Shown: positions 10,196 through 20,037, numbered from the stretch's first letter. The stretch is 64,000 nt of DNA from Akkermansia muciniphila (GCA_945865375.1 CAMBEJ010000006.1:1-64000); one strand, 5' to 3'. Translations and numbers: made by a program. Notes: generated from the sequence alone by a model not told the origin.

Positions 10196-12892
10196 TCACC
10201 AGGACTCCGACAGTTTTTCCACGACGTCCTTGCGTGCCAGCACGCGGGAGCAGAGTTCCCAGCGGCTTTTGTCGGGGTCGATGGTTTCCTTGTAGCGGAG
10301 TTCGAACACGTCCCGTGCCTTTTGTCGGAGGTGGATGTACTCGTCCATCATTTCTTCCAGCCGCTCCTCCGTATCAATCCAATCGTCTTCGATGGTGTCG
10401 GGCAGACCGCCGAAGATGTCGAACTTGTCCTTCAAGCGGCGCGACAGCACGCCATAGACCTTTTCGTCTTGGGTGTCGTGATACACGAGGTTGAGCATGT
10501 CCACGGAACAGCGGGCCTGGCCGAAGCGTTTGATGCGACCGAGCCGCTGCTCCAGCCGCGAGGGATTCCACGGGAGGTCCACGTTGATAAGCGTGCCGAG
10601 GGTTTGAAGGTTCAACCCCTCGCAGGCGGCGTCCGTGGCGACGACGAGCCGCACGCTGCGTTTCTTGACGGCTTTCTTGATCTCCTCGCGTTCGATGGAG
10701 GCGAACGCATCGCCCCGGAACATGCCGCTCTTGCCGGTGCCGGCATAGACGGCCACCGGCTCGGCCGGCAGAGTCTTCGCCAGCTCGGAGGCGATCCAGT
10801 GCGCGGTGTCGTAATACTGGCTGAAGACGATGCAGCCATGCTCCAGCCACGTTTTGCCCTCGGTTCGATGTTCGGTCAGGAAATAGCGGACGGCAGCGAG
10901 TTTGGGGTCGTGCGCTTCAGGTCGTGACAATTCCTCGACGATGGCGCGGAGGTGGCCAGCCTCGGCAGGAGTGAGCGAACTCAGCGGTTCGAGCAGCAAA
11001 GCTGCCTGTTCTTCATCTTCAAGCAATTCGCGCCGCAACATCTTCGTGGCCGTGCCGCGGCCGGAGGCGAAGCTGGAGCAGATGCGCTGGAGCAGCATGG
11101 ACTTCATGAAGCCGGCGGCCTTGGTGCGCTGTTGCAACGCGGCGGTGAAATCTTCGGCGGCTTTGTAGGCGAGATCGAACGGGTGGTTCGTGAGCAGGCC
11201 GAGGCCGTCAAAATGCACGCCGGGGTAGGCGGTCGAGGGAGCATCGGGAACGGGATGCACTTCGACCGCGACCCGCTCCAGCAAGCCCGCATCCTCCAAC
11301 GTCTGCCGGCGACGCAGGACGGTGTGACGGACGATGGGGTTGTGCTGCTGGTAGAAACCGGGAGACAACGTCTGGAGAACGGATTGCTGGGAGAAGAATT
11401 CCAGCGAGCCGAAGCCTTTGTCCGTAAAGAAGGCGTTGTCGGCAATGCCAAGCTGCAGGCGCAAGTTGGCGACCAGCGGTTCTTCGTCGCCGGGCGGGAG
11501 CGGGTTGCGGAGCCATTCCCAAGCATCGCGCTCGTCGAGCGGGATTTCATCTCCTTTGACGACGGGCAAAGCCCGTTGCAGATCAACCCACAGGCTGAGG
11601 GCCTCGCGTCCGAGGACGAAATCCGCGCCTGCATTCAGGATGCGCATCAAATCCCAAAGCTCGTGGACATGGGTCTGGATGGGCGTGGCCGTGCCGAGCA
11701 GGAGATTGCGGGTGCGCGGGCCGATGCGCAGCATGAAGTCGAGCAAGTTGTTCGACTCGTCCTTGTGCTCGCCGAGACCGCCGCGCCGCCGCGCTTTGTG
11801 GGCTTCGTCTAAAATGACAGTGCCGAATCTGCGTTCCAGCAAGCAGCGCCGCTCATCCGACGCGTGCAACATCAAGCCGGTGGAGACGATGGCGATGCGG
11901 AACGGGCAGCGGGTGATGTCCTCGGCGCCACGGGTCTTGATGGTGTGGCCGTGGGGGTCGATCCAGACCTTCCGCCCGGAGGACCAGACGGCGCTGGGAA
12001 TGCCGAGGCGGTCGTGCAACTCCACCTGCCACTGGAACGTGAGCGTCGAAGGGCAGAGGATGAGAACCGGGCCGTCATCGAGCAACGCGGACATCATGGC
12101 GCTAGCGGCGAGCGACAGCGTTTTGCCGACACCGACTTCATCAGCCAGGAGAAGGCGGGCCTTGCCGTAGGTCTCGCGGTGCTTAAGGAACATCGTGACG
12201 AACGCCCGTTGCCACGACTGGAGCTGTTCACCGCCGCGGTAGATGGGCGATTCAGCGAGAGCCGCGGCGGGCAATTCGGCGGGTCGGACTTGGTCGAATC
12301 GAACCTCGACGCGGTCCGCAATGCGCTTGATTTCCTCCACGATGGCCTCGGGCAGCGGGTAGGAATCCTTCCACAGCGCGTCGAATTCCTCCTCGACCCA
12401 GGCGACGCCTTCGGGCGATGGGTCTTCCCAAAGGATTTCGTAGTTGTGGGCGAACGCGCTTTTGGTCTCGTTGATGGAGCCCAGGAAGCACGTTTTTGAA
12501 CCGTCCGCCGCTTCGACCACGCCGGCCTTGCCATGAATGAACACCCGGTCTTTGGGGACGACGCGGATTTCGACGCGACCGCTGGTCAGTAGATCGTGGA
12601 GCTTGCGGTAGCGATCTCTGTATAACAATGCTTCGACCTCGGCAGGCGCCTCGTTCCAGCGTTCTTTGAGCGCGGTTTCTCGAACCTGTTTGGAGACGGC
12701 GACATCCGCCGCGTCGAGTTCGCTGTTGCAGACAATCTGGACTTGCGAGATGCCGGCGATTTCCTCACCGACGAGTTCGAAGATGGAACTGCGGAAGTAG
12801 CCGGCGATGCGGCGATAGGACTTCGCGCCCGCGAGCTTCTTTGACAGAAAGGCGTGATCCAGCCTTTGGCGGCGGGAGGAGAAGCGGTTCAT
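10196..12892 (-). CDS. PLD-like domain + SNF2-family DEAD/DEAH helicase
   Basis: PLD-like VFIHGKAGVVEAADGSKTCFLGSINET; Walker A LLADEVGVGKTLSLA; VILDEAHKARR; C-terminal ATDAACEGLNLQTLGTLINVDLPWNPSRLEQRLGRIKRFGQ. Confidence 0.95.
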   Translation of the reverse strand: MNRFSSRRQRLDHAFLSKKLAGAKSYRRIAGYFRSSIFELVGEEIAGISQVQIVCNSELDAADVAVSKQVRETALKERWNEAPAEVEALLYRDRYRKLHDLLTSGRVEIRVVPKDRVFIHGKAGVVEAADGSKTCFLGSINETKSAFAHNYEILWEDPSPEGVAWVEEEFDALWKDSYPLPEAIVEEIKRIADRVEVRFDQVRPAELPAAALAESPIYRGGEQLQSWQRAFVTMFLKHRETYGKARLLLADEVGVGKTLSLAASAMMSALLDDGPVLILCPSTLTFQWQVELHDRLGIPSAVWSSGRKVWIDPHGHTIKTRGAEDITRCPFRIAIVSTGLMLHASDERRCLLERRFGTVILDEAHKARRRGGLGEHKDESNNLLDFMLRIGPRTRNLLLGTATPIQTHVHELWDLMRILNAGADFVLGREALSLWVDLQRALPVVKGDEIPLDERDAWEWLRNPLPPGDEEPLVANLRLQLGIADNAFFTDKGFGSLEFFSQQSVLQTLSPGFYQQHNPIVRHTVLRRRQTLEDAGLLERVAVEVHPVPDAPSTAYPGVHFDGLGLLTNHPFDLAYKAAEDFTAALQQRTKAAGFMKSMLLQRICSSFASGRGTATKMLRRELLEDEEQAALLLEPLSSLTPAEAGHLRAIVEELSRPEAHDPKLAAVRYFLTEHRTEGKTWLEHGCIVFSQYYDTAHWIASELAKTLPAEPVAVYAGTGKSGMFRGDAFASIEREEIKKAVKKRSVRLVVATDAACEGLNLQTLGTLINVDLPWNPSRLEQRLGRIKRFGQARCSVDMLNLVYHDTQDEKVYGVLSRRLKDKFDIFGGLPDTIEDDWIDTEERLEEMMDEYIHLRQKARDVFELRYKETIDPDKSRWELCSRVLARKDVVEKLSESW

Positions 12893-14526
12893 TTACGCTG
12901 GGATTTCCGTTTGGCAATGTCCCGTTTGTCTCGTTTATGTCCCGTTTCGGCAGATGGCTTAACCGTGCCACCATTGGCCTTTCTTGACGAGTTGGCTTTG
13001 GCGGCCTTGTTCCGGGCTGGCGGCGGTCGAACTTTTGGCGCCTTTTCGGCAGCCTTTGCATTGGATGTCCCCATTGTCCCCTTAATGTCCCCTTTGCGTG
13101 CGAGGCAATAATAGGTGCCTCGCCCGGTCATGCCCACCTTGGCAAAGACACCCCGGCGCACGAGGTCGTTCAGGTCGCGGGACGCGGTTTTCTTGGTGGC
13201 GTGCGTGAGACGCTGATATTCAATATTCGCGATCCTCTGTCGAATCTTGACGAAGCCAACCGCCAGCCTCTGCCGCTCGTTGAGTCCCAGTGCGTTCACC
13301 ACCTTCTCCGTCAGCCAGTCGCGCCAGACTGCGGTGACGAATTCGCCAGCCCGCTGGAAGAAGTCAGGCTCGGGCAGGCCATGCGCCTGGCACTCGCGAA
13401 TCATCATCAGGGTGCCGGTGCCAAACTTCTCGATGTAACGAGCCAGGAAGAGCGCCTCGCAGAGGCGATGGTTGCGGGCGATGGAACTGTGCCGATGCCG
13501 AAGCTTCTCGGGCGTAAGGGGCGGAGGAAGCTGGCCTGGGTTCCACACCTCCAGGCGATCCGCAAACACGCAAACCTGCACTGCCGCATCGGAGGCGTAG
13601 TCGCGATGAACAATGGCATTGACGATCGCTTCGCGAAGCACGTCCGGCGGAATCTCGTAGCGCACGGGGGCTTGCACGCTCTCGCTGCGGGTGCCAACGC
13701 TCCGGTCGAGTTTGGCCAGCACGAAGTCGAGGGCCATGTCCACCTGGTCAAACAGGTTGCCCTTGAAGATGCGATAGTAGGGAACAGGGCGGACGATTTC
13801 CGTGCCGTGAAAGTGCATGCACCGCACTTCGGCGCTCGGGAGAAACCGCTGTGGGTTGCGCCCGAACAGCAGGACAGCGGCCTTGGTGGGCTGTCCGCCC
13901 AGGAGCAGGTTGAGATAAATCAGCACGTCCGCCAGGCCCGCTTCGTCGGACAACGGAAACTGTCGTTCTACTCTGGCCCGGCGCACAAAGGCAGCAACCG
14001 CCTTGGGATCCAGATCATCAAGCGTGGCGTCGGGGCACAGTTGCTCATCGAAGGGGCGGTCTTGCACCAAACCCTTCGCAGCGAGGTGCTCCACCAGGCT
14101 CGCGTAAAGCGCTGCTGTCAGCTCCGGCACGCCGTTAAACCGGCGGCGGATGAGTTGATCGCCTGCCCTGCGAATGAGCGCGCGCATTTTCGGATGCCGC
14201 CCCTGGTCGTCCGCACCTTTCACGAAAATCAACCGCGACTTGCCACCCCCCGTGGCGCGGTCGAACTCATGTTCCGTCGGCGAGACGCCATTCTTGTCCT
14301 CGAAGCCATATTCGTTGCCGAACAGCCCCACGTAGACCGCGCAGCGATCCACCTCATCGAGATAAACTTCATCCGCCCTGCGGTCAGTTGCCGGCAGATC
14401 CTCAAAGGCAAACGCTGTAAAAAACCGGCGCAATAGCGAGTCGCCCTCGATGAATGCCTTCACCGCCCGGCGCTCTTCTGCCAGTTCCTTTTGCACGCTG
14501 CTGATAAAGATCGGTGCGGTTGCCAT
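12889..14526 (-). CDS. DUF4062 + AlbA_2/Schlafen-type ATP-binding transcriptional-regulator-like protein
   Basis: PIFISSVQKELAEERRAVKAFIEGD (DUF4062); AIVNAIVHRDYASDAAVQVCVFADRLEVWNPGQLPPPLT. Confidence 0.85.
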   Translation of the reverse strand: MATAPIFISSVQKELAEERRAVKAFIEGDSLLRRFFTAFAFEDLPATDRRADEVYLDEVDRCAVYVGLFGNEYGFEDKNGVSPTEHEFDRATGGGKSRLIFVKGADDQGRHPKMRALIRRAGDQLIRRRFNGVPELTAALYASLVEHLAAKGLVQDRPFDEQLCPDATLDDLDPKAVAAFVRRARVERQFPLSDEAGLADVLIYLNLLLGGQPTKAAVLLFGRNPQRFLPSAEVRCMHFHGTEIVRPVPYYRIFKGNLFDQVDMALDFVLAKLDRSVGTRSESVQAPVRYEIPPDVLREAIVNAIVHRDYASDAAVQVCVFADRLEVWNPGQLPPPLTPEKLRHRHSSIARNHRLCEALFLARYIEKFGTGTLMMIRECQAHGLPEPDFFQRAGEFVTAVWRDWLTEKVVNALGLNERQRLAVGFVKIRQRIANIEYQRLTHATKKTASRDLNDLVRRGVFAKVGMTGRGTYYCLARKGDIKGTMGTSNAKAAEKAPKVRPPPARNKAAKANSSRKANGGTVKPSAETGHKRDKRDIAKRKSQRK

Positions 14527-14535
14527 CGTTTGGTT

Positions 14536-17532
14536 TTACCCCAGCCGCTGGTTCTTCACCATCTCCCGCAACACGCGGGCGGCGCTGGCTTCGTCGGGGC
14601 GGAGGGTTTCGAGCTTCTTGGCCAGGTAGTCGGCGAGTTCGACGACGCGGTCGCGCTGGGTTTGATCCGAATAGTAGTCGGGCACGTTCAGGACGAGGTG
14701 GGCGAGGACTTCGTTGCCGTCCACGTTCTTCGCCAGTTCCATGATGGCGTAGAGGACGGCGCGGAGGACTGATTGGTGGAGTTCCGAGCCTTCGCTCATC
14801 TCGTTCTTGCCGAATTCGACGGCGGTGCGAAGGCGGGCCTCGTTGGCTTTCTCATTGCCCATGAGGGCGCGAAAATCGCGGACTTTGAACGCCTTGGCGA
14901 AGTTCTGGTAGTTGTCCAGCGTCTTGAGGCCCTTGGCTTCGAGGTCGAGCAGCTTGAGATAAAAGCGCTCCGCGCCGGTGAACTCCTTCCAGTGGCGCTC
15001 TGGAATGCCTTGGGGGACGAGGCACTGGTTGGCGGTGTCCACGGCGAAGGCGATGAGGCCGTCCACAAAGGTCGTCTCGCCTTTCACTCGGGGGCGGATG
15101 GCTTCGGCGGTCATGTCGCGGCCGTCGATGATGAGGTAGCGTGTGAGCACGCGGAGGGCGGCGGCGTAACCGGCCATCTGGATGTCGGCGTCCTCGAAGA
15201 CGTTCTCATCGCGGTAAAGGCCCTTGGCTTCCTGGTTCAGGCCGGTGAGGTCGCGGATCTGCTTTTCGACCTCCTCCTGAATCTCCCAAGCAAGGTCGTC
15301 GCGAGTGGTCTTGTGAGTGCCGGACCGTTTCCGTAGGACGAGAAGGACTGTGCCCTTCACGTTGCTTCCCGCGCGCAAGGCGCTCTCTGTTTCGGTGACA
15401 ACATACCACGCAGCGGTGACTTGCAGCCCGGAGGCCCAGACGATGTTCGCCATGTCCGCCCAGATGCTCTCGGACTGGTGGGTGAACATGACGACCTGGA
15501 TGCCGTTGTCCGGCATACACTCCGTCATGCGCTTGTAGGCGGCGACCATACTGCGGCGGAAGTCCTCGCCGTCACCTTTGATGGCGAGCGAGCGGCGGCT
15601 GTCCCAAACCCAATCTGCAAACTCCTTCGGCGGGTTCTTGCGGAGCCAACCGATGAAGAACTCAAGGATTTCGTGGTAGTTCACCGCGTCGCCGTAGGGC
15701 GGGTCGGTCACATACACGTCGTTCTGGCCGGTCATTTGGTCCGCCGGCACGGCGGCGATTCGAGCCGCGATGCCGCCGAGTGGAAACGACTTGTATTCCT
15801 TGCCAAGGAACGGAGTGAGATTCTCCGAGCCTCTCGTGCCGTATTGAAGGAGCGTGTTGAGAGCTTGGTTTGAAAAAACGTTCTTCACCCCGGCTCGCCC
15901 GCCGCCAGACGAGTCCCACATACTGAGCCTCGCGTTGTGTTGGATGGCCTGTGCGAACGCGGGTTTTAGGATTGCGCTGGTGTGCCGATTGATGAGCGCG
16001 TTGACGAGCAACTGACGCGGATTGAAGAGGTGGCTCCAGTGCGTCCAACCTCGCGTTCGAATCGGCTCGTCAGTTTTCTCACCCGGTTCGATGCGCATCT
16101 CCGGAATCCAGCCTTTTGCCTGCCACTCCGCGAAATGCTTCGAAACGAACTCCTCGACGGTGCGTTCTCGCTTGAGGTCATCTTCTGTCACCGAGCGGAA
16201 TTCGAGATAGAATCCTTTCCCTGTTTTCTTCGGCTTCGTCCATTGCACCGCGTAAAGCCGTTCTTGGAAAATGTCATCGGTCCGTGGTTTGAAATCGCTC
16301 TTATCCCACATGCGCAGCCTATTTGCGGTTGCGCCATCCGGTGCTCGGTAATCCCCGCGCAACGTGGAGACCTTGGTCGTCGTCTCGCAGCCGGGATGAA
16401 TCACATAGGGGTCTTGGCCACGCCCGCCCGTCCGCACCGTGCCTTTCGAGGCCGTCTTCATTTCCTCGGCGGTGGCACCGTTGCGAAGCTTGATGTCGTA
16501 GCGCTTCCGCTGCTCATCCATCATCAACTCGACAATCGCGCCGACGTCCACGCTCACGAGTTGGCTGGGCAGGAGCGGCACCAGCCATCCGTCGGGCATA
16601 CGCGCCTCAACGCAGTAGAGATAAGCGCGTGCTCTCCAACCCTGTCCGTCGGTTTCGATACCGAGCGCATCGACCTCTTCGCGAATCTTGGCGACAAGTT
16701 TCTTCTGCTCACGCGCAAGTTCCTCGCGGCTGGCCTGAGCACCGCCAACGATGTGAAACGCACCCCAGGTCAACATGCACGCGATGGGATTGAGGTCGGA
16801 GGCATAGACATCGCAACCGAGACGGGCCGCCTCGAAAGGGATTTGGCCTGAGCCGCAGAAAGTGTCGCCCACGCGAGGACGATGACCAAAGCGCATGATG
16901 CCAAGCTGCTCGACCAACTCCGGGAACGAATGCGCGGTGGTGCCGAGGTGGGCATTGACCGCTTCCCAGATATGGACGTGGACGGTGTCCATGACTTCCT
17001 CGGGCCGTTTCGCCTGGTCCACGCGCTCGCGATACGGGGCCTTCGGCAGCAACTGGGCTTCGAGCTGGCGACGCTCCAACTCCGTGATGTTGTCCCGCCA
17101 CCGGACCTTCACGCCCGCCAACTCCGGCTTGGACCAATCCACGGGCGCCGATGGAGGCAGGAGCAGGGGCGGGTCGGAAACGAAGTAATCGGCGATACGG
17201 GCAATGCTCAAGGTGGCGAGGATTTCGCGAGGTTTGGCACGCCGGGGCCAGCGGGCGACGAAGGATTCATCGTCCATCGCCATGAGCTTCTCAAAGATTT
17301 CCAGGTCGCGCTTGGGATCGTCCGTGGCCGGGAGGAGACAGCCGAGGATGCAGGCTTTGTTCAGGATGAGCGGCTTTCGGCCTTTCCAGTAGGAGCCGAG
17401 CGCGGTGAGCGTCTTGCCCTGATTCGACATCTGCTCCTTGTAAGCCTCGGCGGAGAGTTTCTGGACGGGCAGGAGCCGCTCGATGAGCGCGGGGGCGTCC
17501 TTGAGCGCGAAGGGTTTCACGGGCTGGCTCAT
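14536..17532 (-). CDS. DUF1156 domain DNA methyltransferase (COG1743-like)
   Basis: 998 aa; DTFCGSGQIPFEAARLGCDVYASDLNPIAC (SAM motif) and DVYVTDPPYGDAVNYHEILEFF (DPPY). Confidence 0.92.
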   Translation of the reverse strand: MSQPVKPFALKDAPALIERLLPVQKLSAEAYKEQMSNQGKTLTALGSYWKGRKPLILNKACILGCLLPATDDPKRDLEIFEKLMAMDDESFVARWPRRAKPREILATLSIARIADYFVSDPPLLLPPSAPVDWSKPELAGVKVRWRDNITELERRQLEAQLLPKAPYRERVDQAKRPEEVMDTVHVHIWEAVNAHLGTTAHSFPELVEQLGIMRFGHRPRVGDTFCGSGQIPFEAARLGCDVYASDLNPIACMLTWGAFHIVGGAQASREELAREQKKLVAKIREEVDALGIETDGQGWRARAYLYCVEARMPDGWLVPLLPSQLVSVDVGAIVELMMDEQRKRYDIKLRNGATAEEMKTASKGTVRTGGRGQDPYVIHPGCETTTKVSTLRGDYRAPDGATANRLRMWDKSDFKPRTDDIFQERLYAVQWTKPKKTGKGFYLEFRSVTEDDLKRERTVEEFVSKHFAEWQAKGWIPEMRIEPGEKTDEPIRTRGWTHWSHLFNPRQLLVNALINRHTSAILKPAFAQAIQHNARLSMWDSSGGGRAGVKNVFSNQALNTLLQYGTRGSENLTPFLGKEYKSFPLGGIAARIAAVPADQMTGQNDVYVTDPPYGDAVNYHEILEFFIGWLRKNPPKEFADWVWDSRRSLAIKGDGEDFRRSMVAAYKRMTECMPDNGIQVVMFTHQSESIWADMANIVWASGLQVTAAWYVVTETESALRAGSNVKGTVLLVLRKRSGTHKTTRDDLAWEIQEEVEKQIRDLTGLNQEAKGLYRDENVFEDADIQMAGYAAALRVLTRYLIIDGRDMTAEAIRPRVKGETTFVDGLIAFAVDTANQCLVPQGIPERHWKEFTGAERFYLKLLDLEAKGLKTLDNYQNFAKAFKVRDFRALMGNEKANEARLRTAVEFGKNEMSEGSELHQSVLRAVLYAIMELAKNVDGNEVLAHLVLNVPDYYSDQTQRDRVVELADYLAKKLETLRPDEASAARVLREMVKNQRLG

Positions 17533-18905
17533 GGTTTCCGGGGCTTCCGTCGCCGGAGTGGCTGGGCGGCGGGCGTTTTTGTTCTAGGAGCAGGCTCAGA
17601 TGGGCGGCTGTCCGTAAGAGCTTCGATGCGGGCGCGGTCGGTTTCGACAAAGCGCTGAAGCTGTTCGGCGGAGGGCAGGGCCGTGAGGTAGCGGGAGACG
17701 AAGAGCTTGTTGGCCATGCCGGCGGTGGCGAACTCGACCTTGGTGTGGTCCTTGTCGCTGCACAGGAGGATGCCCACGGGCGGCTGGTCGCCGTCGGCCA
17801 TCATGCGGGACTTGAAAAAGTTGAGGTAGTAGTTCATCTGGCCCGCGTCGCCGTGCTTGAAGGGGCGGATTTTCAAATCGAGCAGGACGTGGCAGCGGAG
17901 CCGCCGGTGATAGAAGACGAGGTCCACGTAGTCGTGCTCGTTGCCGAGGGTCACGCGGAACTGGCGGGCCTCGAAACAGATGCCGGTGCCGAGTTCGAGG
18001 AGGAATTTTTGCAGGTGGTCGAGCAGGGCCGTTTCGAGGTCGTTCTCGGTGTAGTGCGGCAGTTCGCCAAGGCCGGTGAATTCCAGGACGTAGGGATCGC
18101 GAATGAGGTCGGCGATGGTTTCCTGCGGCTCCTGGGCACGGGCGCGTTTGATGACGGCGGCCTTGTTTTTGGAAAGGCCGGTGCGCTCGAAGAGGAGGGA
18201 ACCGATCTGGCGCTGGAGCTGGCGCACGGACCAGTTGCCCTTGAGGCATTCGTTCTCGTAGAAGGCACGCTTGAGCGGGTCGTCGAGGCGGATGAGTTCG
18301 ATGAGCTGAGTCCAGGAGAAATGAAGGACGGCATTCGCGGAGAGGGGCGTGATGCTGCCGGCAGATTTCCGCAGCAGTGGTGCGGAAATTGGTTTCGGCT
18401 CGTCCGTGAAGGATTCCGTCATCAGGGATGACGGAATCAGCGAACCACTGGCGATTTCCAATTCCCTCATCACTGATGAGGATTTCTCGATTCGTTGCAG
18501 CGCCGGAGCAAAGTCCAATTTCCTCATCACTGATGAGGAAATTGATGTGCTCAACTGCGGATAGGCGTAATACAGATGACGTGTTCGCTCCAGCATCTGC
18601 ACGCTGAGCCCCTTCACCGCACGCTTTTGAAGGTCGTTGGCCAGCCGATTCAACAGATTTGATCCATACTTAGCGCGGTCTTCCCCACGCTGCTCAAACT
18701 CCACGACATATGCACCGATGAGCCAGTTGCGGATGACCAGCGACTGGTTGACGGCGGCAGCCGCGCGCCCGAGCAGTTGCCGGCTCGCGGTGTCGATGGT
18801 CTTGACGAGTTCGACGTATTTCATTGGCAAAGCATTCCTGGATGGCAGCAGTGGACGGATTCGCTCATGGGCGACTCCGTTCGGGAAGCGCTGCCCGCAC
18901 GACAT
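17529..18905 (-). CDS. DUF1016 (YhcG-like) PDDEXK nuclease, paralog 1
   Basis: HDYVDLVFYHRRLRCHVLLDLKIRPFKHGDAGQMNYYLNFF, PDDEXK-like core; ATGA overlap with next gene. Confidence 0.9.
   Translation of the reverse strand: MSCGQRFPNGVAHERIRPLLPSRNALPMKYVELVKTIDTASRQLLGRAAAAVNQSLVIRNWLIGAYVVEFEQRGEDRAKYGSNLLNRLANDLQKRAVKGLSVQMLERTRHLYYAYPQLSTSISSSVMRKLDFAPALQRIEKSSSVMRELEIASGSLIPSSLMTESFTDEPKPISAPLLRKSAGSITPLSANAVLHFSWTQLIELIRLDDPLKRAFYENECLKGNWSVRQLQRQIGSLLFERTGLSKNKAAVIKRARAQEPQETIADLIRDPYVLEFTGLGELPHYTENDLETALLDHLQKFLLELGTGICFEARQFRVTLGNEHDYVDLVFYHRRLRCHVLLDLKIRPFKHGDAGQMNYYLNFFKSRMMADGDQPPVGILLCSDKDHTKVEFATAGMANKLFVSRYLTALPSAEQLQRFVETDRARIEALTDSRPSEPAPRTKTPAAQPLRRRKPRKP
18365..18544. repeat. 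cluster of four palindromic hairpin units inside DUF1016 paralog 1
   Basis: ATTTCCGCA/TGCGGAAAT 18365-18389; GATTCCGTCATC/GATGACGGAATC 18412-18438; CCTCATCA/TGATGAGG 18465-18481; CAATTTCCTCATCA/TGATGAGGAAATTG 18516-18544. Confidence 0.95.
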
Positions 18906-20037
18906 CGGAAAGCTGTTTGGCCGTCGGCAGTTTTCCCTTCAAGTCCGCCGGGAGTTTCGACTGGAGTTGATAGACAGCCACCCCGATGGGATTGCTCTTG
19001 GAGCGCAGGGCGTATTCGACTTCCACGTCGTCCTTTTCCGCGCAGAGGATGATGCCGATGGAGGGTTGGTCGTCCGGGGCGCGTTGCTTGTCATTGAGCA
19101 GATTGAGGTAGAAATCCATCTTGCCGGCGAACTCCGGCTCGAACGGCCCCATCTTGAGATCGAACGCGACGAGCGCCCGGAGGAAGCGGTGATAGAAAAG
19201 CAGATCCATGAAATACTCCTTCTGGCCGAGGGTGAGCCGGTATTGGCGGCCGACGAAGCAGAAGCCATAGCCGAGTTCGAGGAGAAACGCTTGCAGACGG
19301 GAGATGAGTCGGTCTTCGAGCTCGCGCTCCTTGACCGCGCCCTGGAGGCCAAGGAACTCGAGGTTGTAGGAGCTTTTGAGCATCTCGTCCGCCTGCGCGG
19401 CCAGGTTTTCCGGCAGGGCGAGCGGGAAGTTGTGGGATTTCTTCTCCGTAACGGCCCGCTTATACGCCCCCGCCTTGATCTGGTTGAGGAGGACGTTGCG
19501 CGTCCAGCCGAAGCGGGCGGTGGCGCGGAGGTAGTAGAGGCGGGCGGCGGGGTCGGCAAGTTTGTCGAGAATGAGCCGGTGATGTCCCCACGGAATTTCT
19601 GCCACAAGCTGTGGCAGAATTTGGATCGGAGCAGCGCCGTCTTCAATTTTGGCGACAGGTTGTCGCCCAAATGCGGTGCTTTTCCGGAATGGCTTCGGAT
19701 CTGCTGCAGCTTGTGGCAGAAAGTCACCCGTGCCATAGACTTCGAACAGTCGTCGCATATACCACACGTTACGGGGAGAAAAGCCGGTCATCTGCGGAAA
19801 GGCCCGCCGCAAGTCGGCGGAAATCATTTCCACCACGGACTCTCCCCAGCCCAGCACATGCTGCTTCTCGACAATGGCCCGCCCAATGTCCCAGTAGAGC
19901 AGGATGCCCTCGCGGTTCATGGCCCGCGCCGCAGAGATGCGGGCCGAGATCACCCGCGTCTTCAGATCCTCAATAAACTGCCGGTATTCCGGCGAGGTCA
20001 TTACGGGCGCATTTTTCGCTCTCTTCATGGCCTTCAT
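18865..20037 (-). CDS. DUF1016 (YhcG-like) PDDEXK nuclease, paralog 2
   Basis: AEIPWGHHRLILDKL and KEYFMDLLFYHRFLRALVAFDLKMGPFEPEFAGKMDFYLNLLND; 41-nt overlap with paralog 1. Confidence 0.92.
   Translation of the reverse strand: MKAMKRAKNAPVMTSPEYRQFIEDLKTRVISARISAARAMNREGILLYWDIGRAIVEKQHVLGWGESVVEMISADLRRAFPQMTGFSPRNVWYMRRLFEVYGTGDFLPQAAADPKPFRKSTAFGRQPVAKIEDGAAPIQILPQLVAEIPWGHHRLILDKLADPAARLYYLRATARFGWTRNVLLNQIKAGAYKRAVTEKKSHNFPLALPENLAAQADEMLKSSYNLEFLGLQGAVKERELEDRLISRLQAFLLELGYGFCFVGRQYRLTLGQKEYFMDLLFYHRFLRALVAFDLKMGPFEPEFAGKMDFYLNLLNDKQRAPDDQPSIGIILCAEKDDVEVEYALRSKSNPIGVAVYQLQSKLPADLKGKLPTAKQLSDVVRAALPERSRP
19597..19719. repeat. cluster of palindromic hairpin units inside DUF1016 paralog 2
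   Basis: TTCTGCCACA/TGTGGCAGAA 19597-19619; TTTTGGCGACA/TGTCGCCCAAA (1 mismatch) 19647-19671; imperfect CTGCTGCA/TGTGGCAG about 19701-19718. Confidence 0.85.
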
